Assembly: GCA_944472155.2 (NCBI GenBank) | Contig: OX235272.1 | Location: 103,236,020 to 103,300,019, forward strand | Direction of reading: 5' to 3' | Length of the DNA: 64,000 bases | Source: Trichobilharzia szidati | Lineage: Eukaryota > Platyhelminthes > Trematoda > Strigeidida > Schistosomatidae | In this document: in pieces, positions 21,800 to 33,256 of the stretch | Layout: each line of letters begins with the position of its first letter | Numbering within the stretch: position 1 is the first letter of the stretch | Notes under the pieces: model-generated | The model's database searches: none | The model's input: only the letters and a program-made list of their open reading frames with translations | Told to the model about the DNA's origin: nothing | Position numbers and translations under genes: made by a program

Positions 21800-23614
21800 A
21801 GAAGTGACTATATTAACTGACTGGTTTCAACATAGAAATTTGCAAAGATGTGCAGCAGTTCAAGTCGCCACACTTCACTTAGAACACAAAGCAAGAGACG
21901 AAAGTAAAAAGGAATGCGAAATGGAGAGAGAGTAAATAGAGATATGAGACAAAAAGAATAGTAAATACCGAAGAACACTATAGTTTTATTGGATATTATA
22001 AGTCACAAGGAGTGGATGCATCTGCGCCAGTGACAACGATTTTGAGCCACATCACCAATTGTCTCCAGTCGCCGCCACTGGTTTTTACCGTCCCGAAGAC
22101 CCCAAACAGAACGTCTACACTTCCTTATGTGGCTTAAACTAACTGTTGTAGATTCCATTGACTGATGAAGCCATGTTTTTGTTTGACCACCACTAGCTCT
22201 CTTCCAACTTGATACATCCTATATCAGCCAACATTGCCCGTCATCAAGGAAGGCGATGGATAGGCATACGTGACACATGTCCTGACCATTTCTCTCTATC
22301 CTCGTAACTTAACAATCACTTCATCGATCGATTTCCCCTCCAACTCACCTAGCACTCGACGCTTAACCCCAATATTGCTCCCCCCATTATGCCATCACCT
22401 AACACACACGGGAGATAGAACGCAGGCATCTATGATCAAAGACAGCTTTCCATGTCCACCACTCTCAATGGCCTGGTCTCACAGCCACAAAAGAGGACGA
22501 AGCGGACTGCTGAGCAGTACACACGTCCTTTGATCGATAAACAGCCGGATATCACGTCTATGCCAGAGATGGCGTAAACTGCCATATGCGAAACGAGTCT
22601 TCTGTATCGGTGCTGAGATATCGTCAGCGAGCAAACCGTTGGCTGATGCAAATTCCCAAATAAGTGAAGTGGTCAACGCGCTCGACCACTTCATTCCCTA
22701 TTTCTAAGCTAGGAGTAAATGTAGTCTAGTCCTGTAGCCTCATCATCTTACATTTGACAGGAGCGAATCGCATGCCAAACATTAGAAGATTGCTGCTCAG
22801 CTCAAAATATTCAGAAGACTCTGCATTTTGTCAGTGGTACATAGGGCTTCAAGCTAGAGGCTTGGAGATTCTGTAGCAGTGTTTATTTTACAGGATGGGG
22901 TTGCTAGCCTCATGCCCAACCTTTCCTCTTTACCAGCATTATTTCTGGCTTAGCGAGGTAAAGGAGTGCGTCATCTGCATATTCCAAGTCAACGAGATTT
23001 TTCCCTCCCAGGTAACAATTCAATCCCTGGGTCGCTGAAGTCACTTAGGATTAAGTCCATTAGTACACCTATGATGAAATTGAATAAAAATGGGGATAGT
23101 GGACATCTCTGACGGACGCCACTAGTTGTCACCAGTTTAGATGACAACTCGCTGTAAGCTCTCACCTGCCTTCATCAGTCCAATATATTTTCTCGGCATT
23201 CCTTTCACAGCCGATTGTCGTCAGAGTACCTCTCGGTCGACAGAAACGAATGCCGTCTTTAGGTCAAGAAATATAACGAATGTTGGACGCCGGTAAGTAT
23301 GCCTACATTTCAGAATATGTCGAAGGGTGAAGATATGATCAATACACCCTCTTCCTGGTCTTAAGCCTTCTTGGTTCTCTCGTGTTTCTTCCCATCGAGC
23401 TCCTCTTAGCCTACGCATTATTAGTAAGTCTAGAACTTTAGATACCATATTAGTCAAGCTAATCCACCTGTGATTATCACAGGAAGACTTATCTCCCTTC
23501 TTGTATAACGGGATAATCAATGACTTACACCAACCCGATGGGACTTCCTCTGATTCCCAGACGCTGTCTAGTACCTTAGTTAGCGCAGACAGTAAACTGT
23601 CTCCACCATCCTTA
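21800..23614 (-). mobile_element. RTE-like LINE, decayed, 5' truncated by a PLE
   Basis: Minus-strand fragments include MIIPLYKKGDKSSCDNHRWI, LLIMRRLRGARWEE, FVIFLDLKTAFVSVDREVL (RT block A; canonical F.DF..AFD) and, further 3', RRLVSHMAVYA and FVLFCGCETRPLRVVDMES. The 3' UTR ends near 21810. A SINE C is inserted at 22833-22974. Stops and frameshifts rule out activity. Confidence 0.8.
22833..22974 (-). repeat. SINE C inserted in the RTE-like LINE
   Basis: Its ends break the LINE reading between GCATTTTGTCAG and TCATCTGCATATTCC. Another LINE copy (52810-52850) reads on without the SINE, which proves insertion. The tRNA-related head is lost. Confidence 0.7.
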
Positions 23615-24805
23615 AACGCCTATATTAACCAAATGAATGATATATTGAAATACACACAGAAGTTCAAAAAACATAAGGAGAAGAGAGATTTGAATTAAAA
23701 AATAGACAGCGAATTAACCAGACATTTCAAGAAACTAAGGGAGGAACATATATTTCCTGAAGAAATCAGGCCAACGGGCACACACACACCAAGATTGTGT
23801 GGCCAACCTAAAGTACATAAACCGGGGGTACCATTAAGACCAACACTTGGTATGCCAAAGATATATTGGAATTCGTAGACAAAATCAAAGATAATAATAT
23901 CAAGGATAAAACTATGATATCTTTAGATATAAAATATTCATTCACAAATATACCTAGAGTAGAAACGGTGAACTACATATGTGAACAACTATACAACAAA
24001 TAGATAAATGTTGGCATCTCAACAGAAATCCTAACCGAACTGTTATTAAGGTATTAAATTTGATGGCACACTTCACAGACAAGTGGACGGCGTGGCGATG
24101 GACTCCCTCCATTGGGTCCCATGTTGACAGATTTCTTTTTATGTAAACTAAAGAATAGTCCTTTGAACAACTTTATCAGAAAATTCTCATGTTATTCCTG
24201 ATATGTGGATGCTACCTTCATTCTTTGTTAAAGTGTTTTCGACAGGAACGCAGTAATAACTCAATTCAATGAAGTACATTCAGCTGTCAAATTTACGTCC
24301 GAAGAGGAATCACACAATAGAATCACCTTCTAAAATGTCCCCCACACAAGAAAACCAGATGGCAGTATAAATAGAAATTTGTATAGGAAATGCACATGGA
24401 CAGGACAAAACACACATTTTCATAGCCTCTCCAATTCAAGAGAAATTTAATAAGGGCACTCAGCTGCAAGGTCAGAGCTATATACACTCAGAAGATGTAA
24501 CTGAGGATTAACTCAGCAGTGCATATGACACCTTAATTGAAAATAGCTATCCAGGAAAGTTCATCGGGAAATACATTACCAAGAAAGTAGAAATGGACTA
24601 TTCTCAATCTGTATATAAAAGACCAATATGTATACGCACCTGTGGTTCAGGAGTGACGTACCGAGTGAAATGATTACTAACAAACTGAGAAAATCAAGGC
24701 AAAGAACTTTTACTGCAAGCACACTACAAGTCTTATTTTCTACACAATGACCGGTTCAGATTCCTCAACTGTGAAAGATGAAGTACCTAGACTCAACACT
24801 CCTTA
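23615..24805 (+). mobile_element. Penelope-like element, decayed copy
   Basis: Frame fragments: RLCGQPKVHKPGVPLRPTLG (the RT N-terminal signature of PLEs), SINRNLYRKCTWTGQNTHFH and YPGKFIGKYITKK. The order matches the family. Multiple stops. It cuts off the 5' part of the RTE copy at about 23615. Confidence 0.78.
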
Positions 24806-24984
24806 ATTGTATCAATCAATTCAATTGCGGAATAGGTGGATCAACCGACATTGACTATTGCTAACGGAACTCGATTATTCCATCTTGCTCGGGAGAACAT
24901 AGGAGGATGGACTGGTTCACATGAAGGTTCAGACACAAACATCAAAAGCTCGGTCCCACACAATCTGGTTAATATGAAGCAAAA
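24806..24984. other. Possible diverged 5' LTR edge of the left Gypsy element
   Basis: Weak resemblance to the inner end of the LTR on the right side (for example CCCACACAATCTGG against ACCACAATATCTGC), but no clean LTR can be drawn. Confidence 0.3.
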
Positions 24985-25328
24985 AGATAATCGCTTTCTT
25001 GGAAACTCCGATATGGCTTGCTATACACGTCTATTGATCGTTAGTCAGTGATGACGCACAGTCTAAATTGCCCGTCTACTTACTCAATAACAATGTATGA
25101 CCTTTGTCACATGACAGTGCAGCCAATCAGAATACAGTTGGGGTGGAGGTGGGGTGAGTAAGAAATATCACTTTATCTATCTTATTGCTTCATATTTGTT
25201 GTTAGTTGTTTGCTTACACTATTAACTATTGCACGGTACTGTACAATTGATTGACACACATGTGTGACAGTCAAATTTCCCTGTTCGAATAATAATAATA
25301 ATACACGTATGCTTCGTCAACGACGTGT
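24985..25328 (+). repeat. Outer left homology, part 1 (retroelement leader)
   Basis: Reverse-complement partner of 40225-40560 at roughly 85% by eye. Shared blocks: TTGCTATACACGTCTATTGA, TGACCTTTGTCACATGACA, GCAGCCAATCAGAATACAGT and GGGGTGGAGGTGGGGTG. It is the untranslated leader between LTR and gag. Confidence 0.8.
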
Positions 25329-26664
25329 TTATATTATATATTATTGTTCCCTTAGGTTCCTAGTGGAACATAGGGCTTCAACTGCACGCCTCCACTTGCT
25401 TCTGTCTTCGGCTGTACTTTTCACTTGCATCCATGTTAGTCCATACTGTTTCAGTTCCTCATCACACGATCTTCTCCATGTCACCCTTGCACTGACGTCC
25501 CACTCGCCGCTTTCCTTTCGGGTTCCACTCGAGCACTGGACTGACGCGCGATGTCACCCAATGGCCTCCTCAGCCAGTGTCCAATCCATCTCCACTTTCT
25601 CCTGCATATTTGTTGATCGATTGGTTCTTGTTTTGTTTCTTCCCATAGTTTCTTGTTAGTGGTTCTTTCCGGCCATCTAATCTTCAGTATAGAACGAAGA
25701 CAGTTGTTGATAAAGGTCTGCAACAGGCTGTTGGAAATATTCTTTGTGACACACTGGCGAAGTTTCTGATCCGTATAGCAAAACTGACTTGACGTTTGTA
25801 TTGAAAATCCGAATTTTGTTGTTGATGCTGAGTGACGAAGATTTCCAGATTGGTTTCAGGTTGATGAATGTGTTTCTCGTCTTTCCGATTCTTGATTTGA
25901 CATCCTCGTCCATCCGTTTCTCCTGTAGTTGAGACAATGCTTCCTAGATAAGTGAATGAAGTAACCTCTTTCAAATCCCTCCCGTTGATGGTGATTGGCG
26001 CCGGATGTTGCTGTTGTTGTTGTTGGATGGTTATTTTCATAACCACCGTCTTGTCTATGTTCACCTGGAGTTCTGTCTCCACTGCCTGCTTCTTCGACCA
26101 GTTTATCGGTTTTCGCTTGTAAGTCTTCGATCTTGTGTGACATCAAACATAAATCATCCACGCGCGAAATCCAGGTCTTCTTGGTTCTTCACGTCGGTCC
26201 AGAATATCCCTGTCTTCTCGTTTCCATGCACTGTCTGACGCATAATCCAGTCCACCACAATTAGGAATATCATTGGTGATAATAAGCACCCTTGTCTGAC
26301 TCCTGTGTTTACTCCAAACGCCTCGCTGAGTTTTCCGTTGTGGATCACTTGACATGTGCCGTTGTCGTACAGTTGTTGAATAAGGCTGTTGAATATTTGG
26401 GGTACGCCGTAGTACTTGAGTAGTTTCTAAATTACTTCGCGGTCAACGCTGTCGAAGGCCTTCTCAAAGTCTATAAAGGAAATTAAGGTAGAGATTTGAT
26501 TGCCATTCCATGCTTTGTTCGATGATAATGCGTAGATTTGCAATTTGTTCAGAACATGATTTGCCTTTCCTGAATCCAGCTTGTTCTGGTCGGAGTTCTG
26601 TATCCACTGCGCCCTTGATTCTCTCTAGGATGATGCGACTCAGGATTTTACTTGGCGTCCTGTT
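25329..26664 (-). mobile_element. RTE-like LINE (second subfamily) inserted in the left leader
   Basis: Minus-strand frames: SKILSRIILERIKGAVDTEL, RPEQAGFRKGKSCSEQIANL, EAFGVNTGVRQGCLLSPMIF, ITINGRDLKEVTSFTYLGSI, KIRIFNTNVKSVLLYGSET and RKWRWIGHWLRRP. The order is RT blocks, thumb, then the C-terminal domain. The DD catalytic block is lost to frameshifts. The 5' end is truncated. The right-hand homologous leader (near 40235) is uninterrupted, so this is an insertion. The 3' tail GTTCCACTAGGAACCTAAGG is shared with SINE C. Confidence 0.85.
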
Positions 26665-26782
26665 TGGGAATCCTAAATTCACTCTTCCAATCAGGGAAAT
26701 TTAGCAACTACTAAGCACAATACCAGTCGCCCCGTCAACGTCCGTTGCATATCGTTAGTCATGTATTTATACTCAGTCACTC
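26665..26782 (+). repeat. Outer left homology, part 2
   Basis: Continues the leader after the LINE insertion and pairs with 40117-40235 at about 85-88% by eye (shared CTAAATTCACTCTTC, AACTACTAAGCACAATA, TTGCATATCGTTAGTCAT). Confidence 0.8.
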
Positions 26783-26812
26783 CATAACATACATATTCGT
26801 GACGGAAGAACT

Positions 26813-27770
26813 ATGTTACCTACAAAATTGGAATTATCATTTGAGCAACCAATCAAATTGATGTTAATGCTCACCACCAACCAAGCAGACTGGTTCACTT
26901 TCACTGTCAAGCAGTTCGACTCACACCCTTGGGCACCATCTATTGACGATGGAATCGAGAATAGTATCATACAGTCCGATTATGAGCCAGACGCAAATGT
27001 CACTTTCGACACATGGTATCACTGCCATGAAGACTTATTCAGAACTCACCTCGCCTCACAGGACGATGGTTGGAGGTTACGATTGTTACTGCGTAAAATG
27101 GCTCCTGCTGAATATGAAAGATATTGCAATGTGATTCTACCTCAAAAAACAACCACGCGCCACAAGTGTTTCGACGATACAATAAAGCTCCTGCTCAGTG
27201 AGCACCTTGGAGACCACTCTTCACTATTCACCATACGATCGATATTGTTACCTCATACTGACGATGAATGAAAATGGTGATTTCCCCAATCATATTGCAA
27301 CAGTCAACAGAGAATGCGAGAGATTTCCACTCAGGTCCTTAACAGATGATCGATCAGTTCCAAGCCCCGATTCCCATGTGCAGTCTTCAGTCTCCCCGTT
27401 TCACAGATATCCAAACACGACTGGTCAATCAGCTAGAACAAAATTCCAAGTTAACTTTACATGTTATAGCTGAGGAATGTCAACGGTTGATTGATTAATT
27501 TGCAGAAGGATACACACCTGGTCGAATCGACAACTTCGAGAAGCTCTGACATCCATGCATCATGACACAGAGCATGACTCGCTCGTCACCATTCAGTCCT
27601 CACCCACCCTGTTCCTAATGTTTCGCCTAAAGCTACATGTGCTCACTAGTTCAACCTCAGAAAATATTTCAAAGAAGACCCCACCACTACCATGCTGGCA
27701 CTGTGGAGAGTGGCATTTTATGGGGTTCTGCTCGTACAGACATCGTCGTTGACGCAAGTGTAATGTAATC
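26813..27770 (+). pseudogene. Gypsy-type gag remnant (left arm)
   Basis: An open frame of 152 codons (26813-27271) continues after a frameshift in 27198-27473, then again to a zinc-knuckle-like CWHCGEWHFMGFC at about 27690-27735. Sequence such as WYHCHEDLFRTHL and LRKMAPAEYERYC is gag-like by position and layout, ahead of pol. Broken by at least two frameshifts. Confidence 0.7.
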
Positions 27771-27779
27771 GGTTATGGA

Positions 27780-30700
27780 GACAGACGGATTTTGTCAGCC
27801 ACACAAACACAGCTACCAAAATCCAACGAAATCTCGATCTACAGTGAGTCCTAAATCTCCTAGAAGGTCAATGTGTCTCCGGGTAACCTGTCAAGTCACA
27901 ACACCAGGTATACGGAAATCTATTGATCTACAGACACACGACTGCAGTTAGATACCGCCTCTGACATTACTGTCATATCAGAGAAACTTTGAGATGATAT
28001 CACCAGATCACCACCACCTACTACAAACAATTCGCAAACTGCTGTCAGCCCATGTGACGGACGCCTTCAACTAACTGGTGAACTTCAATGCAGTGTGTCT
28101 TTCCATAATAATATCAAATTCACCGGGATTGGTTGCGTCACCCAGAATGATTTAAATCTTTTGGGAGTCGATTAGTTCGACCGTCTGCAACTGGCTGACC
28201 ATGTTGTTCCACTTAATTCTGTGTGCGATGCAGTCAACAAACATCAAAATTCAGGTAATTCGTTTTCTGATTTATGCAAACTATTTGCACCTCTTTTTCA
28301 ACCTGGTTGAGACCACTGCACCACGATGATGCAGGCTGTCTTTCGAGTACTACCAACCAGATGCCAAACCAGTTTTTCGCCCAAAGAGAGCCAGTTCCAT
28401 ATGCATCCGTAGCAAAAGTTGACGAAGAATTGGAGAGATTACAACAGCAAGGTGTATGAGCACTAGTTATGTGCTCGGCATGGGCAGTATACCCATCGTA
28501 GTTGTCAACAAAGTAAACTCGTCCCTATGTACTTGTGTTGATTATTCTACTGGGTTGAATGCTGCTGCACTAGAACAGCACCACTATCCTCTGCCTAGCT
28601 CGGATGATTTATTCACCGTTTTAAATGGTGGGTCTTATCTTGCAAAACTGGATCTTGCCGACGCATATCTACAGATTGAAGTAGCTCGAGAATGTCACGA
28701 TCTCCTCGCTGTTAACACACATCGTGGTCTGTTTCAACACAACGGATTACCTTTCTGAGTTAAAACTGCTCCAGCTATTTTCCAACAGCTGATGGATACC
28801 ATGCTGGCTGGTATTCCGAGTGTCGCCGCCAATCTTGACGATGTCTTGGTGGTAGCGAATTCTCCAGGCGAACTTTACAGCAGAACAGAAGCTGTCTTGT
28901 CACGTATGCAGGATAATGGATTACGACTGCGTTCAGAGAAGTGTCAGTTCTCCTTGAGATCTGTTAAATACCTTGGATTTATATTCGATGCATCGGGTAG
29001 ACATCCGGATCCTGACAATATACGTGCTATAAGACAGATGCTTGCACCTACAGATATGTGCCTTCTTTACCCTCCTTCTTGGGATTAATTACCTACTACT
29101 CCACATTTCTCCATGCTCTGCATAATGTAGTGTTCGACATCCGCTCAATCGCCTACTAGAGAAGAATGCAATCCGGAAATGGTTCGGAGCTTGCAGAGCA
29201 GCTTTCGAAAAGTTGAAGTCTATGTTAACGTCTAAATTGCTTTTGACACATTACAATCCAAAACCTACAATTATAGTTGCAGCAGACGCTTCAGCAAGCC
29301 GAGTGGGAGCTGTCATTTCCACATGTCTCTCCAGGTGGTCCACAAAAGGCGATTATGCACGCATCTTGAACACTAACTTCTGCAGAGAAGAAATATGGAC
29401 AAATTGAAAAAGAAGCCTTAACTTTAGTCTTCGCTGTAAGACGTCTCCATAAAATGATCTACGGCCGTCGATTCACTTTGCTAACAGATCATAAACCATT
29501 GCTTTCCATTTTCGGATCTAAATTCGGTATCCCTACACATGCAGCTAACTGACTACAATGCAGGGCAATATAATCTTAATTGGATACGATTTTGATATTA
29601 AGTGCAATCGAACTAGCGAATTTGGTCAAGCTGACGCTCTACCTCGTTTAATTAGCGACTATCCTGCATCAAGTGAAGATATGGTAATTGTAGCGAAAGA
29701 CTAGGTAGTTCACCTCATAGACAATGCTGTTCGATCACTACGAGCAACTTCTGCAGAAATCCAGCGAGTTATAAGCACTGATGCCACCTTACACAATATG
29801 CCACACAGTATGCGTCCAGTAGTTATTTGGCCAAAGAGTCAATATAGGGGAGACCTGAAACGCCTATTTGCCCGTCGCGGCTCATTATGTGTTGTACAGG
29901 TTTGCTAAATATTTGGAGAGCGCGTAGTGATACCTGAAGTACCACGAAATAAACTCCTAAAACAGTTTCACATGGGACAGTCTGGTGTTCAGCTCATGAA
30001 GTCTATTGCTCGAAGTTTCGCATACTGGCCTAATACGGATAAGCATATCATCGATTTTGTTCAACGATGGTCAAAGTGTCAGCAGCAAACGGCAAGACTA
30101 CCTCATCAACTACCGCCTATACCGTGGCCACCAGCAGACCAACCTTGGTCCCGAATTCATATTGATTTTGCTGGCCCTATAAATGGTGTATCTTATTTAG
30201 TGGTGGTAGATGCTTTCTCGAAATGGCCAGAAGTCATACACCAATCGTTCCACCGACAACGTCGCAGACTCTCAAAGCTCTGACTAACATATTCTCCCAT
30301 CATGGTCTGCCAGAAACAATAATTACACACGACGGTTCACAGTTCACGTTTGACCAATTTCTGCAATAATGCAGTCAAGTCAAATTGCTATCAAGCACAT
30401 GTTCTCACCGCCGTATCATCCCCAATCGAAGGGTCAAGCAGAACGTTTTGTCGACACTTCGAAAAGATCTTTACTAAAGCAGATGGAGAGGGAACACCAC
30501 TTGACATCGTCCAGAGATTTTTGATGATATATCGCACAATGGCGAATGAGTCAACACCAAACAAACAATCGCCAGCAGAAATTCCTTAAGGACGCAAACT
30601 AAGAACGATTCACAACTCCAAGTTACCACCGGCACCCAAACGTGCCGACGCATCAGTTCGAAATGAGAAAAAAATTTGATGTTGGTGACGCTGTCTATGT

Positions 30701-31004
30701 CCGCGACTATCGAGCAGGGCATAAACCTTGCAATAAAGGTTACATTGCAGCACGACGTGGTCGAGTTACGTACGACGTGAAAGTTGGTAGTGATTTTTGG
30801 ACCCGTCATTACAATCAGTTGCGTCCAAGAGGCTCAGATATCCCAACGAGTACAAAGTTAACTTTGACTCTGGATATACTCTTAGACACCTTTAACTTAC
30901 CTACAACCCACAAAACCGAAAAGCAAAATTACGCAGCTCAGACAACTCCTGACAAAGCAGACGAAGCAACAGACGTCGACAGCAAACTCAACGGTTCCAG
31001 ATAA
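27780..31004 (+). pseudogene. Gypsy-type pol remnant: protease-RT-RNase H-integrase (left arm)
   Basis: The order of domains is that of Ty3/Gypsy elements. Protease: LDTASDITVIS (about 27955-27990). RT: HHYPLPSSDDLFTVLNGGSY, LAKLDLADAYLQIEVA and NLDDVLVVANSP, the last being the catalytic DD block. RNase H: PTIIVAADASASRVGAVIS. Integrase: SIARSFAYWPN with a CQQQT zinc-site remnant, RIHIDFAGPINGVSYLVVVD, THDGSQFT and PYHPQSKGQAE, the D,D,E core. A chromodomain-free C-terminal part ends near 31004. At least seven stops or frameshifts separate these blocks, so it is inactive. No 3' LTR follows. Confidence 0.85.
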
Positions 31005-31119
31005 ACCCTAAGAAAGCAGGCTAAACAGTCTCCTCAATCTGGTATTACAGTTGATACTTCTTTGTCACTGTATATTCCTCCCCTTCATACTGAGCAGTTG
31101 ATAACATCCGTAAACAGCC

Positions 31120-32345
31120 TACCAGTGTCAGGTTTTTAAATGCTTTTGAATATGGGAAAGAATGGCTTCCAGGCTTGTTTACACCAACGAACTTGGAGAA
31201 CTTTATCAGAGAAAATTATGGAAAATCTCCACTGCATGTGAAACGAGACAAGCAATCCAAATATAAAGATGATGTTTGGTTAACCTCATCTGAATTGTTT
31301 GAAGTGAAATGGAGTAGCTCCTACTCCTCTACGGGGAACATGTGGATCTACTTGATAGCGGAACACAAACATCACAGGAAAACATGTATCCACGAGGGGA
31401 AAGAGCTTTCTCCGAAGTTGTATTCAGTCATTATGCTAGAAATGGTGGAATACTCTTCAATAATCCCCAGACATTCGTACGGCGTATCTTTTCTCTTTTG
31501 AATGCGTTACAAGAAAATTTTGGTTGTCTCTGCTACGCTACAGTTTATTTGTTTCCGTCAGAGTTCACTGGATTCACCGTGAGTCGATTGCATGTGGATG
31601 TGTGTTCATTCTACAACAATTGTCGGTGAATATTTTTTGGGACCTGAGATATGTGAGTGAGGATGCGGGCAGTCTTCCGTTCAGATTTTGGCAAAGTGGG
31701 AATAGGTGGCTGTTTTCGGTTGCAACATGGGTGAAGTGAGAATAAGTAGGCTACTTTAGAAAATGACATTGGTAAAGTGGGTTAAGTGTTCGTTGAAAAG
31801 GCGAGTAAACTGGGAAAAAGTGGGACAATAAAATTTCTCGGGACATGGGCAGACGGGGAAATGGTGGCCAGTATGGGCAAAGAGAGTAAATTATGTAGCA
31901 TTTACACCATCTTTTGTGCATCTATTTACCGATCAAAATTACCCATTTAGCCGACGTTTTGGTCATATTGCCCAGGTGCATTCTCTGACTGGGAAGAAGG
32001 CAAACACAAAGTGCGAATTTCAAGGAGTACAGAAGAAGGGATGGCAGGTCAAAATAGAGATATTTTACCTTCACCCTTTGAGATGAACCCTGGTGACCTA
32101 CTTTACATCCACAAAGGTTCTCAACTGGCACTGCTTGGGAGCGAGATCACAACACGAGTGTGCCGGAAGTTAGGAAGTTACGAAGCGACCTGAAGAGTCG
32201 TACTCCTCTTCCTCCTCTTACGGTGATTCGGAGAGAGCTTGCAAGAGGCCTAGGACAGTAGATTATAGCTCTTTAACTCTGGATATGGTGTCGACTACAG
32301 GTTTAGAGAATTCATCTGGTCGCAAGGTATGTTATTGTTGTTGCT
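31120..32345 (+). pseudogene. RIOX-family (JmjC ribosomal oxygenase) gene fragments (left arm)
   Basis: NLENFIRENYGKSPLHVKRD, then DVWLTSSELFEV, then (next frame) MYPRGERAFSEVVFSHYARN, ILFNNPQTFVRRIFSLLNAL and QENFGCLCYATVYLFPSEFT follow the order of the NO66/MINA N-terminal half (oxygenases that hydroxylate ribosomal-protein His). A later piece, FEMNPGDLLYIHKGSQ, fits the family block PGDLLY(F)PRG. The iron-binding HxD region is broken: after EFTGFT comes a donor-like gtgagt, and no HYDD is seen. A 153-nt open block with splice-like ends follows (32174-32326). Frameshifted, so probably a pseudogene. Confidence 0.65.
32174..32326 (+). other. Exon-like block of 51 codons (left arm)
   Basis: Bounded by agttag| and |gtatgt and open in phase 0. 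It codes a Ser-rich, basic segment (KRPEESYSSSSSYGDSER then ACKRPRTVDYSS) that looks like a nuclear-localisation region. No identity. Present unchanged in the right arm at 34573-34725. Confidence 0.4.
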
Positions 32346-33081
32346 TGGTTTTGATTTTCCCTATGATAATGGATGTGGACTTGTTGTTTTTAAGTAAAAT
32401 TGTATTCATACTCGAATTCCGATGTATAAATTTGAACAGAGGAAGAGCGTCGTTGCAGAATAACATCGAATGATTGTGAAATAAAGCACACGAATGATAA
32501 GTTGTTCAAACGTTGCTATATATACATATCTATGTATGTATTGAATATGTCTGCTGTTAGAGATGGTAATGTTAAAAGTTATCCTCATTGTAGTGTTTTC
32601 GATAGACTTTTGTTTCTACGATTTACTGGGCTTACCGAACATGCTGAGATTTTTGTTCAAGTTATTTGGAACACTGTGACTGTCTTGTTACCTATCTGTG
32701 TCGTGAAGGTGTTAAGTTTTTGGTTTGAATAAAAATATATGTGAGAACTAGTGTTACATTTGTTCTACAGTATTAATTCTGTATTGTTATTATAATTGTT
32801 GTGTTTTAGGAAAGGTTCACTTCAAATACGTAAGTTTTTTGAATGGTTCATTTTGAGTGATATGCTGATTTATGTGTTATGCGTTACGATAGTTTTTATA
32901 GTTTCGACTTCCTTATGCTTTAATTAAGTGTCTTTCAGAAGTGAGAAGTAAGTGAGTAGGAGTCAGCTACCCATTGTTTGCACAGAGGTAGTGTAGTTAC
33001 CCCTCGACATAACAGATGAAAGACTTTCCTTTAGTTAATTATAAGTAGTGATTACAATAACTAACTGTTGTCTTCTAATAC
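32346..33081 (+). other. Inner end of left arm, unassigned
   Basis: Includes a 76-codon open frame (32502-32732, starts MFKRCYIYISMYV) that ends next to AATAAA, and a tiny splice-like block (32810-32829). No family recognised. Confidence 0.35.
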
Positions 33082-33215
33082 TGACCTAATCTGATATTCT
33101 AGGTGAATGTAAAGTTCCAGTTAAAGTCGACTAGGCATTTGTCGCCGAACGCATCGATATCTACTGGAAAGCTTTTACTGTCTTGCCAGAATACAAATAT
33201 GGGTGAAACACTTAC

Positions 33216-33256
<41 letters not shown>

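Larger units (their letters stand above)
26783..33081 (+). repeat. Left arm of 6.3-kb near-perfect palindrome
   Basis: Reverse-complement identical to 33818-40116. Paired positions sum to 66,899 along the whole arm, so there is no net insertion or deletion over 6299 bp. I found about seven isolated substitutions and one dense cluster (31820-31920). The arm holds a decayed gag-pol and then JmjC-gene fragments. Confidence 0.95.

Noticed and set aside
25264..25659. A 131-codon plus-strand coding gene
   Set aside because: It is the antisense of the RTE-like LINE insertion and the element leader; codon content is an artefact of the minus-strand frame.
26813..31004. An active retrotransposon or virus-like element
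   Set aside because: gag and pol are broken by many stops and frameshifts, and no 3' LTR is present.
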